A stretch of 64,000 nucleotides of DNA from Sabulibacter ruber (GCF_017355955.1 NZ_JAFFID010000001.1:310001-374000), one strand, 5' to 3'; shown: positions 45,128 through 55,184, numbered from the stretch's first letter. The notes: a model not told the origin generated them from the letters alone. Made by a program: numbers and translations.

Positions 45128-45487
45128 CTATAGATCGGCTACGAAATTGATTTCGGTATCCTGGGCAAAGACGGCATACGCCCGTTTCCAGGGCTGATCG
45201 CCAAGGAGTCGCCATTTATGGCCGGCCCCGGTGGTATCGGTGGCAATCAAGACCTCACCGGGGTTTAAAGTAAAGGTCTCACCCAAACTGGTGGTGAACT
45301 CCAGGGTTCCGGTTAAGGTGAGAACGTATTGGGTATTGGGGGCGGTGTGCCAGTCATAAACCGATGAGGGAGCGGTTTCCTTGAAGTGCAGGGTTTTCAC
45401 CTGCGTAAACACGTTCTCTAAAATGGAGCCCGCCTGAAACTGCGAGTTCCCGTCTTCATCAGTATATAACTTATAGGCTTTGATCAT
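45128..45487 (-). CDS. Single cupin-domain protein
   Basis: 119 residues. It is one beta-barrel cupin with the core TAPNTQYVLTLTGTLEFTTS, LNPGEVLIATDTTGAGHKW. The first cupin motif normally carries two histidines and a glutamate for metal binding; here DWHTAPNTQYV keeps one His and lacks the second, so metal binding is doubtful. No substrate can be assigned. It is convergent with the pentose-phosphate operon and not obviously part of it. Confidence 0.75.
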   Translation of the reverse strand: MIKAYKLYTDEDGNSQFQAGSILENVFTQVKTLHFKETAPSSVYDWHTAPNTQYVLTLTGTLEFTTSLGETFTLNPGEVLIATDTTGAGHKWRLLGDQPWKRAYAVFAQDTEINFVADL

Positions 45488-45661
45488 ATCGGGTTAACGT
45501 AGTTGAATTCTTTTATACCAGAATATGCTACTTGAGTTGCACCGCGTATTCTGATGGTTTCTTAGGTAGGCTTCTCTTGTTACGTCCAATCAGAGCCTGA
45601 TTGCATAATAGCCCTCTACAAACACAGGTACTGTTTCCAGCTTCCTTTTGGATAACCAGGC

Positions 45662-46753
45662 TTAAAACGCTTCTGAGAACGCAAAGTACAGGTACATGCC
45701 CTGGTCAGAGAAAGCTACGTCGCCGCGCACCACCATGCCTTCATTATTCAGTTTATAGCGCAAACCGCCGCCGCCTGTCAGGTGAAAGCGGTTGAAGGCG
45801 AAATCGGGGATTCTGCGGGAAACCTGGCCTGCCCCGCCAAAGACCGCACCGCCAATCCGCCAGAACAGCGGGAAACGGTAATCGGCCTGGATTACGGCGG
45901 CATCCTCGTCCCGGAACCTTCCTTCCAGCAAGCCGCGCATCACGTTTACGCCGCCCAAGGGAGACAGAAACTGGAACGGAGCATCGCCGGTCACAAAGGT
46001 GAAGAGCCCCTGCACGGCAAAAACCCCGGGACCGATTTTCTGGTACTTCCGCAAGTCCACCTTATACCGGTTGAAATTGGTTTCGCCGCCCAAATACTTC
46101 CCGAAGAACATAGCCGATACCTGGTTGAAATACCCTCTTGTTGGGGTAAACACATTATCGCGGCTGTCTACCATTAAGGACGGACCAAACCCCGAGGACC
46201 GGGTTCCTTCGCTACCCAGAATGGTTTTCTCGGCTAGCTGCCCGCCTGGTTCTACCTCGGGGATGGTCTCGTATTTGAACTCATAGCGGGCTCCCAGGTA
46301 CACTTTCCCGTAAAAGGCGCGCTCATACTGGGCCGCAAAGTTTACCGTACGGCTGGTGTAGGCCTCTTCCTGGTGGTCTGGGGCCTCATTCCCTAACCCG
46401 AAAAAGAAGTAAGGGTAGTCATTGTACTCCACCTGTCCCTGGAAATGCTCTTTGTTGTGCTTTCTCCAGACATCGGCGGTAAAGGCCGTCAGGATCTGTT
46501 TTCTGGTGGTGTATACCAACGTGGGCGAATAAACCGTAGGCCTGTCGGTGGGCAGGAATCCTTCCGATTTCCGCACGTGAATCAATTTAGTCCCAAAACC
46601 AAACTGTGTTTCTGGGGTGTAATAGGCCACCGGGAAAATATTCCATTTCTTAGAGGCGGGCGCAACAGAATCCTGCGGAATCTCTGCCGTGGTCTGGGCA
46701 AGGGAAATTCCGCTCATTGCTGAAAATACAAAGGCTAGTAGTTTTGTTTTCAA
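45662..46753 (-). CDS. BamA/D15-like outer-membrane barrel protein without POTRA domains
   Basis: 363 residues. A signal peptide (MKTKLLAFVFSAMSGISLAQ) is followed by a short linker and a bacterial surface-antigen barrel: YTPETQFGFGTKLIHV, LVYTTRKQILTAFTADVWR, GARYEFKYETIPEV, SGFGPSLMVDSRDNVFTPT, RGYFNQVSAMFFGKYLG and ending VAFSDQGMYLYFAFSEAF. No POTRA repeats fit in the N-terminus, so it is a stand-alone 16-strand-type barrel, unlike the TamL-like protein at 957. Possible roles are outer-membrane assembly, lipid handling or patatin-partner transport; none is shown by the context. Confidence 0.85.
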   Translation of the reverse strand: MKTKLLAFVFSAMSGISLAQTTAEIPQDSVAPASKKWNIFPVAYYTPETQFGFGTKLIHVRKSEGFLPTDRPTVYSPTLVYTTRKQILTAFTADVWRKHNKEHFQGQVEYNDYPYFFFGLGNEAPDHQEEAYTSRTVNFAAQYERAFYGKVYLGARYEFKYETIPEVEPGGQLAEKTILGSEGTRSSGFGPSLMVDSRDNVFTPTRGYFNQVSAMFFGKYLGGETNFNRYKVDLRKYQKIGPGVFAVQGLFTFVTGDAPFQFLSPLGGVNVMRGLLEGRFRDEDAAVIQADYRFPLFWRIGGAVFGGAGQVSRRIPDFAFNRFHLTGGGGLRYKLNNEGMVVRGDVAFSDQGMYLYFAFSEAF

Positions 46754-47185
46754 TTGATTTTAAGTTATCTGTCTGCGCCTCTATACGGGTATACTAATAA
46801 TTGAATATATCAAAATCAAACAATTTTTTCATAAGCCTTCTAAAATTCTGAAGAAGGAGCTGAATTGTGCATTAACGTGAAAACAGGAATCAGGAAAGAA
46901 CTTAGGCGCAGCTTAGAGAGCAGCACTTAAGTTAGGAGAGAAGATACCGTACGGAAGGCAATTGCCTATGAAATCAAAACTGTTTTCAACCCCTTTTGTT
47001 TGAAACAGGCTAAAAACGGAAGCAATCATGGTGCGGATGAATCTTTAATTCATTTTCATATAGGCGGTTTTTTCTCCAAACCTGAACCTGAGGATGGTTT
47101 TAGAAAGAGATTGCTGATCAAGTGGTTACTTATGATAAAGCTTTCTTTATGCGGGGCTTTCCTATTTTTTGAGTAGTTTTCGGCG
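46754..47185. other. Non-coding divergent gap between barrel gene and HD gene
   Basis: About 430 AT-rich bases with repeat copy 18. No gene was recognised. CTATTTTTTGAG at 47162-47173 is one base off a -7 box for the HD gene. Confidence 0.45.
46980..47019. repeat. Dispersed intergenic palindrome, copy 18
   Basis: CTGTTTTCAACCCCTTTTGT, TTGAAACAGGC and TAAAAACGG fit the family. Confidence 0.7.
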
Positions 47186-47917
47186 ATGAAGGCGGAAGAA
47201 TTGGTGGCAGCAACTGCCAAACATGTAGAGAAATTATTTGCCGGCGAGGGGTCTGGCCATGATTGGTGGCACATCAAACGGGTGTGGCAGAATGCCCTGA
47301 TGATAGGCCGGCAAGAGAAAGCCGATTTAACCATTGTGCAGCTAGGAGCCCTGCTGCATGATATCGCCGACTGGAAATTCCATGCCGGTGACGAAGAGGC
47401 CGGCCCGAAAGCAGCCCGGCAGTGGCTTTTATCCTTGGATGCGCCGGAAGAACTGATTGAAAGAGTTTGCCAAATAGTGAAGGAAGTGACGTTCAAAGGC
47501 GCCGGAGTGGACACTACCCCCACGTCTTTGGAGGCCCAGGTGGTGCAGGATGCTGATCGGTTAGATGCCATTGGCGCCATCGGGATAGGCAGGGCTTTTG
47601 CCTACGGAGGCCACAAAGGCCGCGAAATGTACCATCCAGGGCAGGAGCCGCAGTTACACGCTTCTTTTGAAGAATACAAGAAAAACCAGAGCCCCACGCT
47701 CAACCACTTCTATGAGAAGCTCTTTCTCTTGAAAGACCGCTTGAACACCCGCACCGGCCAGCAAATGGCCCAGGAACGACACGCGTACATGCAGAACTTT
47801 GTGGAGCGATTTCTGCTGGAATGGCACGGGGAGGAACTTCCGCCCGCCGCATTCCGGTTGCAGGAACCTGCTTCCTCTCAGATTGCCGCCGCTTACAACC
47901 CATCCGCTTCTGCATGA
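47186..47917 (+). CDS. HD-domain metal-dependent phosphohydrolase
   Basis: 243 residues. HD-domain metal ligands are visible as GHDWWHIKRVWQNAL (His near 31), LGALLHDIADWKF (HD pair) and a later VVQDADRLDAIGAIGIGRAF with the DADRLDA motif. The layout matches YedJ-type small HD hydrolases, which act on nucleotides or phospho-compounds; the substrate is unknown. It overlaps the first M14-like gene by 4 bases (ATGA at 47914-47917), so the two are translationally coupled. Confidence 0.92.
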   Translation: MKAEELVAATAKHVEKLFAGEGSGHDWWHIKRVWQNALMIGRQEKADLTIVQLGALLHDIADWKFHAGDEEAGPKAARQWLLSLDAPEELIERVCQIVKEVTFKGAGVDTTPTSLEAQVVQDADRLDAIGAIGIGRAFAYGGHKGREMYHPGQEPQLHASFEEYKKNQSPTLNHFYEKLFLLKDRLNTRTGQQMAQERHAYMQNFVERFLLEWHGEELPPAAFRLQEPASSQIAAAYNPSASA

Positions 47918-49578
47918 AAAGTAAATTGAAGGCCGCCTTTCTGGTGCTGGCCTTTTCAGGAATAAGTACCATGGCCGTGGCTCAGCGCGACTACCAGAGC
48001 TACGAGCAATTAACCTCCCGGCTTCAGCAACTCACCAGGAGATACAGCACCCTTAGCTCCCTGAACACCGTTGGGAAAACCGCTACTGGAAAAGAAGTCT
48101 GGCTTTTGACCTTGGGGCGGGAAAATGCGGCCAATAAACCCGCCATTGTGATTGCGGCCGGAGTGGAGGGCACCCAGTTAGCCACCACAGAGTTGGTCAT
48201 GCAAATGGCAGAACAGATGCTGCAAGCTGCCGTGCTGCAGGATTCGGTGCGCGAGCTGCTGCAATCAAAAACGTTCTACATCTTTCCAAACCTCTCGCTT
48301 GACGCCACCGAGCAGTACCACGAAAAGCTACGCTGGGAACGGGTTGCCAACGCCCAACCCATTGACGACGACCGCGATGGCCGCATGTTCGAAGATCCAT
48401 TTGAGGACCTTAACAAGGACGGGCTCATCACCATGATGCGGGTGAAAAACAAATCTGGCATTTACCGTCCGTCCAAAGAAGATCCCCGGATCATGGTACC
48501 CGCCGACGTGACCAAAGGAGAAAAAGGCGAGTATCTCCTCTACACCGAAGGCATTGACAACGACAAAGACGGCAAATGGAACGAAGACCCCGAGGGTGGG
48601 GTGGTGTTCAACCGAAACTTCTCTTTTGATTACCCTAACTTCCAGCCCGGTGCCGGCGAGCACCCCATGTCTGAGCGGGAAACCAAAGCTTTCGCTGATT
48701 TCATGTTCGATGCCAAAAACGTCTATGCCGTTTTTGTTTTCGGGCCAGCCAATACCTTAACGGAGCCTTTGAAGTACAACCAGGAAATGGCCTCGGCGCG
48801 TATCATCAATGGATTGACGGAAAATGATGCCGCGGTGAACAGTACCATCTCTACCCTGTACAATACTACTACCCAGCTGAAAGATGCCCCGCGGGTGGCA
48901 CCCTCCGCCGGAGATGTGCTCCAATGGGCGTACTACCATTACGGCAGATTCAGCTTCAGCACACCGGGTTGGTGGGTTCCTAAACTTCCCCCTGAAAAGG
49001 AGAGCACAGAGTCAATCGAAGACGCCGCTGACTCTACCGTTCCGGAAGATTTGAACTTCCTGCGCTGGGCCCAGGCCAATGATTTTATTGGAACCTTTGT
49101 TCCCTGGAAACCTGTTCAGCACCCCGATTTTCCGGGCCAACAGGTAGAAGTAGGCGGGTTTGCCCCGTATGTAAAACATACTCCTCCCATTCACCTACTG
49201 GAGCCCATCGCTGACAAGCACTTCCGGTTTTTCTCGGCTTTTGCCAAAAAGATGCCTAATCTGAGGATCGGGAACGTTCAAACCGAAAAGGTAGAGGGAG
49301 GGCATACCCGTATTACCGCAGAGGTGTTCAACCAGGGTGCTTTGCCTACCCACTCAGAAATGGGAGACAAAACCAAGTGGGTCCAGAAAGTGAAAGTAAT
49401 CCTTAAACTAAGTGACAGCCAGAAAATAATATCAGGGAATAAAATCCACTTAAGCAAGGCGCTGGCCGGAGGCGAGAAGTTTCAGGTCTCCTGGGTAGTG
49501 GAGGGCAACGGTTACATACAGGTGGAAGCCAGCAGTCCAACCGCCGGGAAACAATCCAAAGAAGTGTATTTACGCTAA
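47914..49578 (+). CDS. M14 carboxypeptidase-like exported protein lacking the catalytic residues
   Basis: 554 residues from ATG 47914, which opens a signal peptide (KAAFLVLAFSGISTMAVAQ); an in-frame start at 47821 lies inside the HD gene and is rejected. The fold follows M14 (VGKTATGKEVWLLTLG, AIVIAAGVEGTQLATTELVM), but the zinc motif HxxE is E85-G-T-Q88, the third ligand His is absent in the VYAVFVFGPANTLTE strand, and the catalytic Glu is missing in FSFSTPGWWVP. It keeps calcium-like DxDxDG loops (DDDRDGRMFED, DNDKDGKWNED). It is probably a pseudo-peptidase acting with its active-looking neighbour, which begins 8 bases later. Confidence 0.87.
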   Translation: MKSKLKAAFLVLAFSGISTMAVAQRDYQSYEQLTSRLQQLTRRYSTLSSLNTVGKTATGKEVWLLTLGRENAANKPAIVIAAGVEGTQLATTELVMQMAEQMLQAAVLQDSVRELLQSKTFYIFPNLSLDATEQYHEKLRWERVANAQPIDDDRDGRMFEDPFEDLNKDGLITMMRVKNKSGIYRPSKEDPRIMVPADVTKGEKGEYLLYTEGIDNDKDGKWNEDPEGGVVFNRNFSFDYPNFQPGAGEHPMSERETKAFADFMFDAKNVYAVFVFGPANTLTEPLKYNQEMASARIINGLTENDAAVNSTISTLYNTTTQLKDAPRVAPSAGDVLQWAYYHYGRFSFSTPGWWVPKLPPEKESTESIEDAADSTVPEDLNFLRWAQANDFIGTFVPWKPVQHPDFPGQQVEVGGFAPYVKHTPPIHLLEPIADKHFRFFSAFAKKMPNLRIGNVQTEKVEGGHTRITAEVFNQGALPTHSEMGDKTKWVQKVKVILKLSDSQKIISGNKIHLSKALAGGEKFQVSWVVEGNGYIQVEASSPTAGKQSKEVYLR

Positions 49579-49586
49579 CGCAGATC

Positions 49587-51338
49587 ATGAAGAAAAGAAT
49601 TGTAGTAGCGGCTTTACTGGCTTCCGGCTTGCTGTTTCCCCGTAGCGAACAGACCTGGGCCCAAACTCCTGCCTCGGTTTTCAAGCCCGCCGGGTTGCCA
49701 CAGAACCCTAAGGTTCAGGTGAGCTGGAATAAGTACTATGACTACGAAGGCATCACCGAAATCTGCGCGCAATTAGCCAAAGCCCACCCAGATCTGGTAA
49801 AGCTGGAAACCATTGGCGATTCCTATGAGGGCCGCAGGATCTGGGCTCTAACCATCACCGATTTTAAGACCGGAGATTCAGACCGTAAACCGGCCATGTA
49901 CCTGGATGGATATATCCATGCTAACCAGGTGCAGGGCGCAGAATTTGCCTTATACACTGCCTGGTATCTGGCAGAGAACTTCAGCAATGACCAATTCATC
50001 AAAGAGTTACTCCAACAAAAGACCTTTTACATCCTGCCCACCATCAACCCAGACGCTCGTAACCACCTGATGCACCCGGGCAAAACAGTCTATTCCCAGC
50101 GGAATGGCTTTATTCCCCTGGATGACGATGGAGATGGCTTGGTAGACGAAGACCAGCCTGAGGACATCAACAAAGACGGTTTCATTACCCTCATGCGGCG
50201 GAAATCCTCTAAGGGGAAATACATAGTGGACCCTAAAAATCCCCTGCGGCTGATTCCAGCTTATCCCGGCCAGAACGGGGAATATGAAGTGCTGGGCTAT
50301 GAAGGCTTTGATACCGATGGCGACGGTAGCGTAAACGAAGATCCGCCCGGCCAGTATGATCCTAACCGCGACTGGGGCTGGAACTGGCAACCGGAATACG
50401 TGCAATCAGGTGCTTACAAGTACCCGTTTTCCTTGCCTGAGAGCCGGGCCGTAAAAGAGTTTGTGATGCTGCATCCCAACATTGCCGGGGCGCAAAGTTA
50501 CCATTACAACAACGGCATTGACATGATCGGGCCCGGAGTAGGTGAGTCGCAAACCAGCCGTTCGGGGATAGACCAACAGGTTTATGAGCTATTGGTGAAG
50601 CAGGCAGATGGCGTCATTCCAGATTTCACCTACATGGAAGTGTACAATGGGTTGCTCTCTACCTATAGCGGTAAATTGAATTGGTTTCAGGGTTCCCGCG
50701 GAATCTTCACGTTTTCTAACGAACTGTTGGCGCCCTACCTGCAGGTGGAAAGAAAATTAGCATCAGGAGCAGATCAGGAGATTCAGCAGGAGGAGATTGA
50801 CAAGATGCTTTTGTTCCAGGAAGCGTACGTAGAATGGGTACCTTTTGAACACCCCACCTTTGGCGCAATAGAGATAGGAGGCTATAACAAGAACCACCTG
50901 TTGGTGCACCCAAGCTTTCTGCTAGCCGAGGATGCGCACCGGAACATGGCTTTGACGCTTTACCAGGCTTACCAACTGCCGCAACTGGTGGTGCAGGACC
51001 TCACTACAAAGAAACTTCCCAATGGCTTAACCGAGGTGACCGCCACCATTGCGAACACCCGCGCTCTCCCTACCCATTCGGCCCATGATCAGCAGCAAAG
51101 CATAGAAAGGCCCGATTTCATCTCCTTGAAAGATACAACCGTTGTTTCTGGCGTGTTTCTGGAAAACGCTGCCCAAAACAAGTGGAAAGAGCAAAAGGGA
51201 AATCCCGCCCGTTTAGAGGTACCTAACATCCCCGGGATGAGCCAGATCAAAGTGCGCTGGAGAGTTATGGCCAACAAACCCAATTTAACTGTTGAAGTAG
51301 ACAGCAGAAAGGGCGGAGTAATATCTAGGCGCTTTTAA
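49587..51338 (+). CDS. M14-family zinc carboxypeptidase-like exported protein, HxxQ variant
   Basis: 583 residues with a signal peptide (about 1-26, ending TWAQ). M14 landmarks: the strand KYYDYEGITEICAQLA, the zinc motif GYIHANQVQGAE with His111 but Gln114 at the position normally Glu, the third ligand His in GAQSYHYNNGID, and the catalytic-Glu region FTFSNELLAP. Asp-rich DDDGDGLVDED, DTDGDGSVNED and DPNRDWGWNW form a typical calcium-binding insertion of this Bacteroidota branch. It would trim C-terminal residues from peptides in the periplasm or outside, if Gln114 still allows zinc binding. It is second in the M14-like pair. Confidence 0.88.
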   Translation: MKKRIVVAALLASGLLFPRSEQTWAQTPASVFKPAGLPQNPKVQVSWNKYYDYEGITEICAQLAKAHPDLVKLETIGDSYEGRRIWALTITDFKTGDSDRKPAMYLDGYIHANQVQGAEFALYTAWYLAENFSNDQFIKELLQQKTFYILPTINPDARNHLMHPGKTVYSQRNGFIPLDDDGDGLVDEDQPEDINKDGFITLMRRKSSKGKYIVDPKNPLRLIPAYPGQNGEYEVLGYEGFDTDGDGSVNEDPPGQYDPNRDWGWNWQPEYVQSGAYKYPFSLPESRAVKEFVMLHPNIAGAQSYHYNNGIDMIGPGVGESQTSRSGIDQQVYELLVKQADGVIPDFTYMEVYNGLLSTYSGKLNWFQGSRGIFTFSNELLAPYLQVERKLASGADQEIQQEEIDKMLLFQEAYVEWVPFEHPTFGAIEIGGYNKNHLLVHPSFLLAEDAHRNMALTLYQAYQLPQLVVQDLTTKKLPNGLTEVTATIANTRALPTHSAHDQQQSIERPDFISLKDTTVVSGVFLENAAQNKWKEQKGNPARLEVPNIPGMSQIKVRWRVMANKPNLTVEVDSRKGGVISRRF

Positions 51339-51366
51339 GGTCTTTTTCTGAAAATTGGCTAAAAAT
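51331..51366. repeat. Dispersed intergenic palindrome, copy 19
   Basis: GCTTTTAAGGTCTTTTTCTG, AAAATTGGC and TAAAAATAAC. It overlaps the M14 stop codon (TAA, 51336-51338). Confidence 0.65.
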
Positions 51367-51404
51367 AACAAGGGCGGCTTTACAAAGCCGCCCTTGTTAT
51401 TTTT
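51361..51404. terminator. Bidirectional intrinsic terminator
   Basis: A 20-bp perfect stem (51361-51380 with 51385-51404; core AAGGGCGGCTT / AAGCCGCCCTT) and loop TACA, between convergent genes. Confidence 0.95.
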
Positions 51405-51419
51405 ATGAGTGCAGTCCCG

Positions 51420-52187
51420 TTAAATGGATTGAATATACGCTACAACCTTAATAAGGTCTGCCTCTGATGACATAGCTAGTTTGTTGCTGGAGATGAAGTT
51501 CTTGATTTTATCTGCCTGGGAAGGGAAAGCTTCCTGTATTGATTTCTTATTAAGTTTCACCCGCTGCATTTTCCCGTCAGAAACTACGTAATACTGGGTT
51601 TCATCTACAATCTCATCGTACGTTTGGCCTGCACTGTAGGCCCCTTTGAAATTTGCTTCAATCTTTTTCTTGGCAACCCGCTTCACCAACGTTGGCTTGT
51701 TATTTTCACCGTTATAAAGGACACCAAAGAAGCTTTCTCCTAATGCCGGATCAAGTGCCTGCGCCTCCTTGAATCTTTTAAAAACTAAATCTCCGCTGCC
51801 AGAAGGAATACCCAAGGTGAAAGATATCACAGGTGTTGTGCTCAATTGCAGGGTGTCTTTGCTTTGTGGGATAACCGCCAGTAAATAATTAGAATACACA
51901 TCATACTTCAACTGCAGGTCATTAAATACCTGTGTCTTCCCCGTATTGCCTGTTTTAATTTCTATTTTCCCAGGTACCCAAGCGGTTGTATAATACGGGC
52001 TTCCTTTTACACCTTCATACCTGTTGTCAAAAACTCTTACACTGGAAAAGGTTTTTCCATCAGTCAGGGTCTGTAGATTTTGCTGAGCGGCCATTCCCTG
52101 TGGGGCGTTGCCTTGAGAATATGACAATGTTGAGAAGGATATACCAAAACCTAATAGTAGTAAGGTTTTTACTTGAAGCAATTGCAT
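51420..52187 (-). CDS. Exported protein of unknown function
   Basis: 255 residues. A signal peptide (about 1-25: VKTLLLLGFGISFSTLSYSQ) is followed by a soluble region rich in beta-prone stretches (SVRVFDNRYEGVKGSPYYTT, IEIKTGNTGKTQVFNDLQL) and a C-terminal half with basic segments (LVKRVAKKKIEANFKGAYSA) and a Tyr/Val core (ETQYYVVSDGKMQRVKLNKK). No family is recognised; it resembles uncharacterised Bacteroidota secreted proteins. It is probably monocistronic. Confidence 0.7.
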   Translation of the reverse strand: MQLLQVKTLLLLGFGISFSTLSYSQGNAPQGMAAQQNLQTLTDGKTFSSVRVFDNRYEGVKGSPYYTTAWVPGKIEIKTGNTGKTQVFNDLQLKYDVYSNYLLAVIPQSKDTLQLSTTPVISFTLGIPSGSGDLVFKRFKEAQALDPALGESFFGVLYNGENNKPTLVKRVAKKKIEANFKGAYSAGQTYDEIVDETQYYVVSDGKMQRVKLNKKSIQEAFPSQADKIKNFISSNKLAMSSEADLIKVVAYIQSI

Positions 52188-52317
52188 AGTATTCTGGTTT
52201 AACTTAAGAAGTATTTAACTTTACTAATATAGTATTCTTAGCGCGTTAACCAAAAATGTAAGGAGGATTAGGTCTTTATAGTTTATTTTGCGGAGAACAA
52301 TAATCTGATTCCCTTCT

Positions 52318-52575
52318 ATGATGTCATTTCTGAAGACAGGCGTTTACTTGCTTTTAATTGTTTTTTCTACCAGCCTCGCGCTTTCCTGCAGACCCCGTTG
52401 CCCCATTAAATCCTGCCAAACCCGTATGGTGCACCGGCATGGCGAAGGAGAATATAGGGGCATGCCCTGGTACAAAAAGCAGAACCCAAGAATAGGAGAG
52501 AAGCTGCCTAAACCTTCAAAAGAAATGCAGCAGGAAATGTCTGGGAAGAGCAGCCGGAAGAAGGGTAAAAATTAG
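52318..52575 (+). CDS. Small Cys/His-containing lipoprotein upstream of gyrA
   Basis: 85 residues. A lipoprotein signal with lipobox LALSC (Cys24) is followed by a short mature part: CRPRCPIKSCQTRMVHRHGE has three cysteines and two histidines within 20 residues, then GMPWYKKQNPRIGEKLPKP and a basic tail. The Cys/His spacing could bind a metal or form a disulfide, but no family is recognised. It lies 71 bases before gyrA on the same strand; a TATTTTGC box at 52286-52293 is one base short of a -7 consensus. Confidence 0.72.
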   Translation: MMSFLKTGVYLLLIVFSTSLALSCRPRCPIKSCQTRMVHRHGEGEYRGMPWYKKQNPRIGEKLPKPSKEMQQEMSGKSSRKKGKN

Positions 52576-52646
52576 TATTTCACTATCTTTCTGCGTAAAT
52601 TGCAGGCTTATAAAAAGTACAAATTTTTAAGCTCTATTGAAGTAAA

Positions 52647-55184
52647 ATGGCAGAAAACGAGCGGATTATCCCCATAAACATTGAAGACGAAATGCGGGGA
52701 GCGTACATTGATTACTCAATGTCCGTTATTATCTCCCGGGCGCTTCCTGATGTGCGCGATGGTTTAAAGCCAGTGCACCGCAGAGTGTTGTATGGGATGT
52801 CTGAATTAGGGGTTTCCTATAATAAAGCATATAAAAAGTCCGCCAGGATTGTTGGGGAGGTTTTAGGGAAATACCACCCGCACGGAGACAGCTCTGTGTA
52901 CGAAACCATGGTGCGGATGGCTCAGCCCTGGTCTCTGCGTTACCCTTTGGTAGACGGGCAAGGGAACTTCGGTTCCATTGACGGTGACTCTCCGGCGGCT
53001 ATGCGTTACACCGAGGCTCGCCTGAAGAGAATTGCCGATGAGTTGCTGGCCGATCTGGAGAAGAATACCGTTGACTTTGTTCCCAACTTTGACGACTCTC
53101 TTAAAGAACCCAGCGTTTTCCCGGCAAAACTCCCAAATCTGCTGGTAAACGGAACTTCTGGTATTGCCGTGGGGATGGCCACCAACATGGCCCCGCACAA
53201 CCTTACCGAAGTGGTGAACGGCATCATTGCTTACATTGATGACCACGAGATCACCGTAGCAGAGCTCATGAAGCATATCACCGCTCCGGATTTTCCAACC
53301 GGTGGTATCATTTACGGGTACGATGGCGTGAAATCAGCCTTTGAAACCGGCCGTGGTCGGGTAATCGTACGGGCTAAAGCAGTGATTGAGACTTCCAAAT
53401 CAGGCAAGGACCAGATCATTGTCACCGAGATTCCTTACATGGTGAACAAAGCCGCCATGATTGAGAAAACCGCTGCGCTCATCAACGAGAAGAAAATCGA
53501 GGGAATTTCTGACCTGCGTGATGAGTCTGACCGCGAGGGCTTGCGCATTGTGTATGACCTGAAGCGTGATGCCGTACCAAACGTGGTATTGAACAACCTG
53601 TTCAAATACACCCAACTGCAGTCTTCCTTCGGGGTGAACAACGTGGCGCTGGTAGCGGGTCGTCCGATGACCCTGAACCTGAAAGACCTCATCAAGCACT
53701 TTGTGGACCACCGGCATGAAGTGGTGATCCGCAGAACCGAGTTTGAACTGGAAGAAGCCCGTAAGCGCGCCCACATTCTGGAAGGTTTGCTGATTGCGCT
53801 GGACAACCTGGATGAGGTAATTAACCTGATTCGTTCTTCGCGTGATCCTGAGATTGCCCGAACCGGGTTGATTGAGCGCTTCAGCTTATCAGACATTCAG
53901 GCCAGAGCTATTCTGGACATGCGTTTGCAGCGCCTGACCGGTCTGGAGCGTGACAAGATTGTGAAGGAATACGACGAGATCAAGCAACAGATTGATTACC
54001 TGACCCAGGTGCTGGCCGATGAAGGTCTTCGGATGAATATCATCAAGCAAGAGTTGACTGACCTCAGAGACCGCTATGGTGATGAGCGTCGTACGGCTAT
54101 AGAAATGGTTTCCAGCGATATCTCTCTAGAGGACATGATCCCGGATGAGAACATGGTGATCACCATTTCGCACGAAGGATACGTGAAACGCACTCCGTTG
54201 ACCGAGTACCGCAGCCAAAGCCGTGGTGGGGTTGGGTCCAGAGGCGCATCGGCCAAACAAGACGACTTTACCGAGCACTTGTTCATTGCCAGCACCCACA
54301 ACTACCTGCTCATCTTCACCGAGTCCGGTAAAGTATTCTGGCTCAAGGTGTACGAAGTTCCTGAAGGAGGGAAGACCACCAAAGGTCGCGCCATCCAGAA
54401 CCTCATCAACATTGAGAAAGAGGATAAGGTACGGGCGGTAATCAACGTACATGGCCTCAAGAATCCCGACTACGTGCTGAACAACTACCTGGTGTTCTGT
54501 ACAGAGCAGGGAACCATCAAGAAAACTCCGCTGGAGGCATATTCAAGACCAAGAGCCGCCGGTATCCAGGCCATCACCATCAACGAGGGCGACCGTCTGT
54601 TAGATGTGCAGCTGACCAATGGCGCCAATGACATCATCATTGCGCTGCGTTCTGGTAGAGCCGTCCGTTTCAACGAAGAAAAGGTGCGTACCATGGGCCG
54701 TACGGCTGCCGGAGTACGTGGCGTAACCCTTGCCGGCGATGACGATAAAGTAGTTGGTATGGTTTGTGTACATAACCCAGACACCAACCTGCTGGTAGTA
54801 TCTGAAAAAGGTTTCGGGAAGAGATCTGCTTTGGAAGAATACCGTATTACTAACCGCGGTGGTAAAGGGGTGAAGACTCTGAACATTACCGAGAAAACCG
54901 GGCACTTAGTAGCGATCATGGGTGTTCTGGACTCAGATGACCTCATGATCATCAACAGATCTGGTATCACCATCCGCCTGCGCGTGGCCGATCTCAGAGT
55001 AATTGGTAGGGTGTCACAAGGGGTGAGACTAATTAGATTGAACGAGGGAGATGAAATTTCCTCAGTAGCGAAGATAGAGGTGGAAGATAAGACGGAAGTG
55101 ATTTTGAATGAATCTGAACTTCCGGTAGACGAAGCGTTGAACCCTTCAGACCTTATTGATCCAGAGACAATAAGTGAGAACTAA
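52647..55184 (+). CDS. gyrA: DNA gyrase subunit A
   Basis: 845 residues. Breakage-reunion domain opens with [20 protein letters not shown] and has the active-site tyrosine Tyr121 in [11 protein letters not shown]. The quinolone-resistance region [20 protein letters not shown] shows the sensitive-type Ser82 and Glu86, as in many Bacteroidota. The C-terminal beta-pinwheel contains repeated strand motifs and a GyrA-box-like RGGKG in [12 protein letters not shown]. With GyrB it introduces negative supercoils. GyrB is not in the window. The gene ends just before the TPR gene. Confidence 0.97.
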   Translation: MAENERIIPINIEDEMRGAYIDYSMSVIISRALPDVRDGLKPVHRRVLYGMSELGVSYNKAYKKSARIVGEVLGKYHPHGDSSVYETMVRMAQPWSLRYPLVDGQGNFGSIDGDSPAAMRYTEARLKRIADELLADLEKNTVDFVPNFDDSLKEPSVFPAKLPNLLVNGTSGIAVGMATNMAPHNLTEVVNGIIAYIDDHEITVAELMKHITAPDFPTGGIIYGYDGVKSAFETGRGRVIVRAKAVIETSKSGKDQIIVTEIPYMVNKAAMIEKTAALINEKKIEGISDLRDESDREGLRIVYDLKRDAVPNVVLNNLFKYTQLQSSFGVNNVALVAGRPMTLNLKDLIKHFVDHRHEVVIRRTEFELEEARKRAHILEGLLIALDNLDEVINLIRSSRDPEIARTGLIERFSLSDIQARAILDMRLQRLTGLERDKIVKEYDEIKQQIDYLTQVLADEGLRMNIIKQELTDLRDRYGDERRTAIEMVSSDISLEDMIPDENMVITISHEGYVKRTPLTEYRSQSRGGVGSRGASAKQDDFTEHLFIASTHNYLLIFTESGKVFWLKVYEVPEGGKTTKGRAIQNLINIEKEDKVRAVINVHGLKNPDYVLNNYLVFCTEQGTIKKTPLEAYSRPRAAGIQAITINEGDRLLDVQLTNGANDIIIALRSGRAVRFNEEKVRTMGRTAAGVRGVTLAGDDDKVVGMVCVHNPDTNLLVVSEKGFGKRSALEEYRITNRGGKGVKTLNITEKTGHLVAIMGVLDSDDLMIINRSGITIRLRVADLRVIGRVSQGVRLIRLNEGDEISSVAKIEVEDKTEVILNESELPVDEALNPSDLIDPETISEN

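Noticed and set aside
47821..47913. Upstream start extension of the first M14-like gene
   Set aside because: It would lie inside the HD gene and precede an intact signal peptide that starts at ATG 47914.
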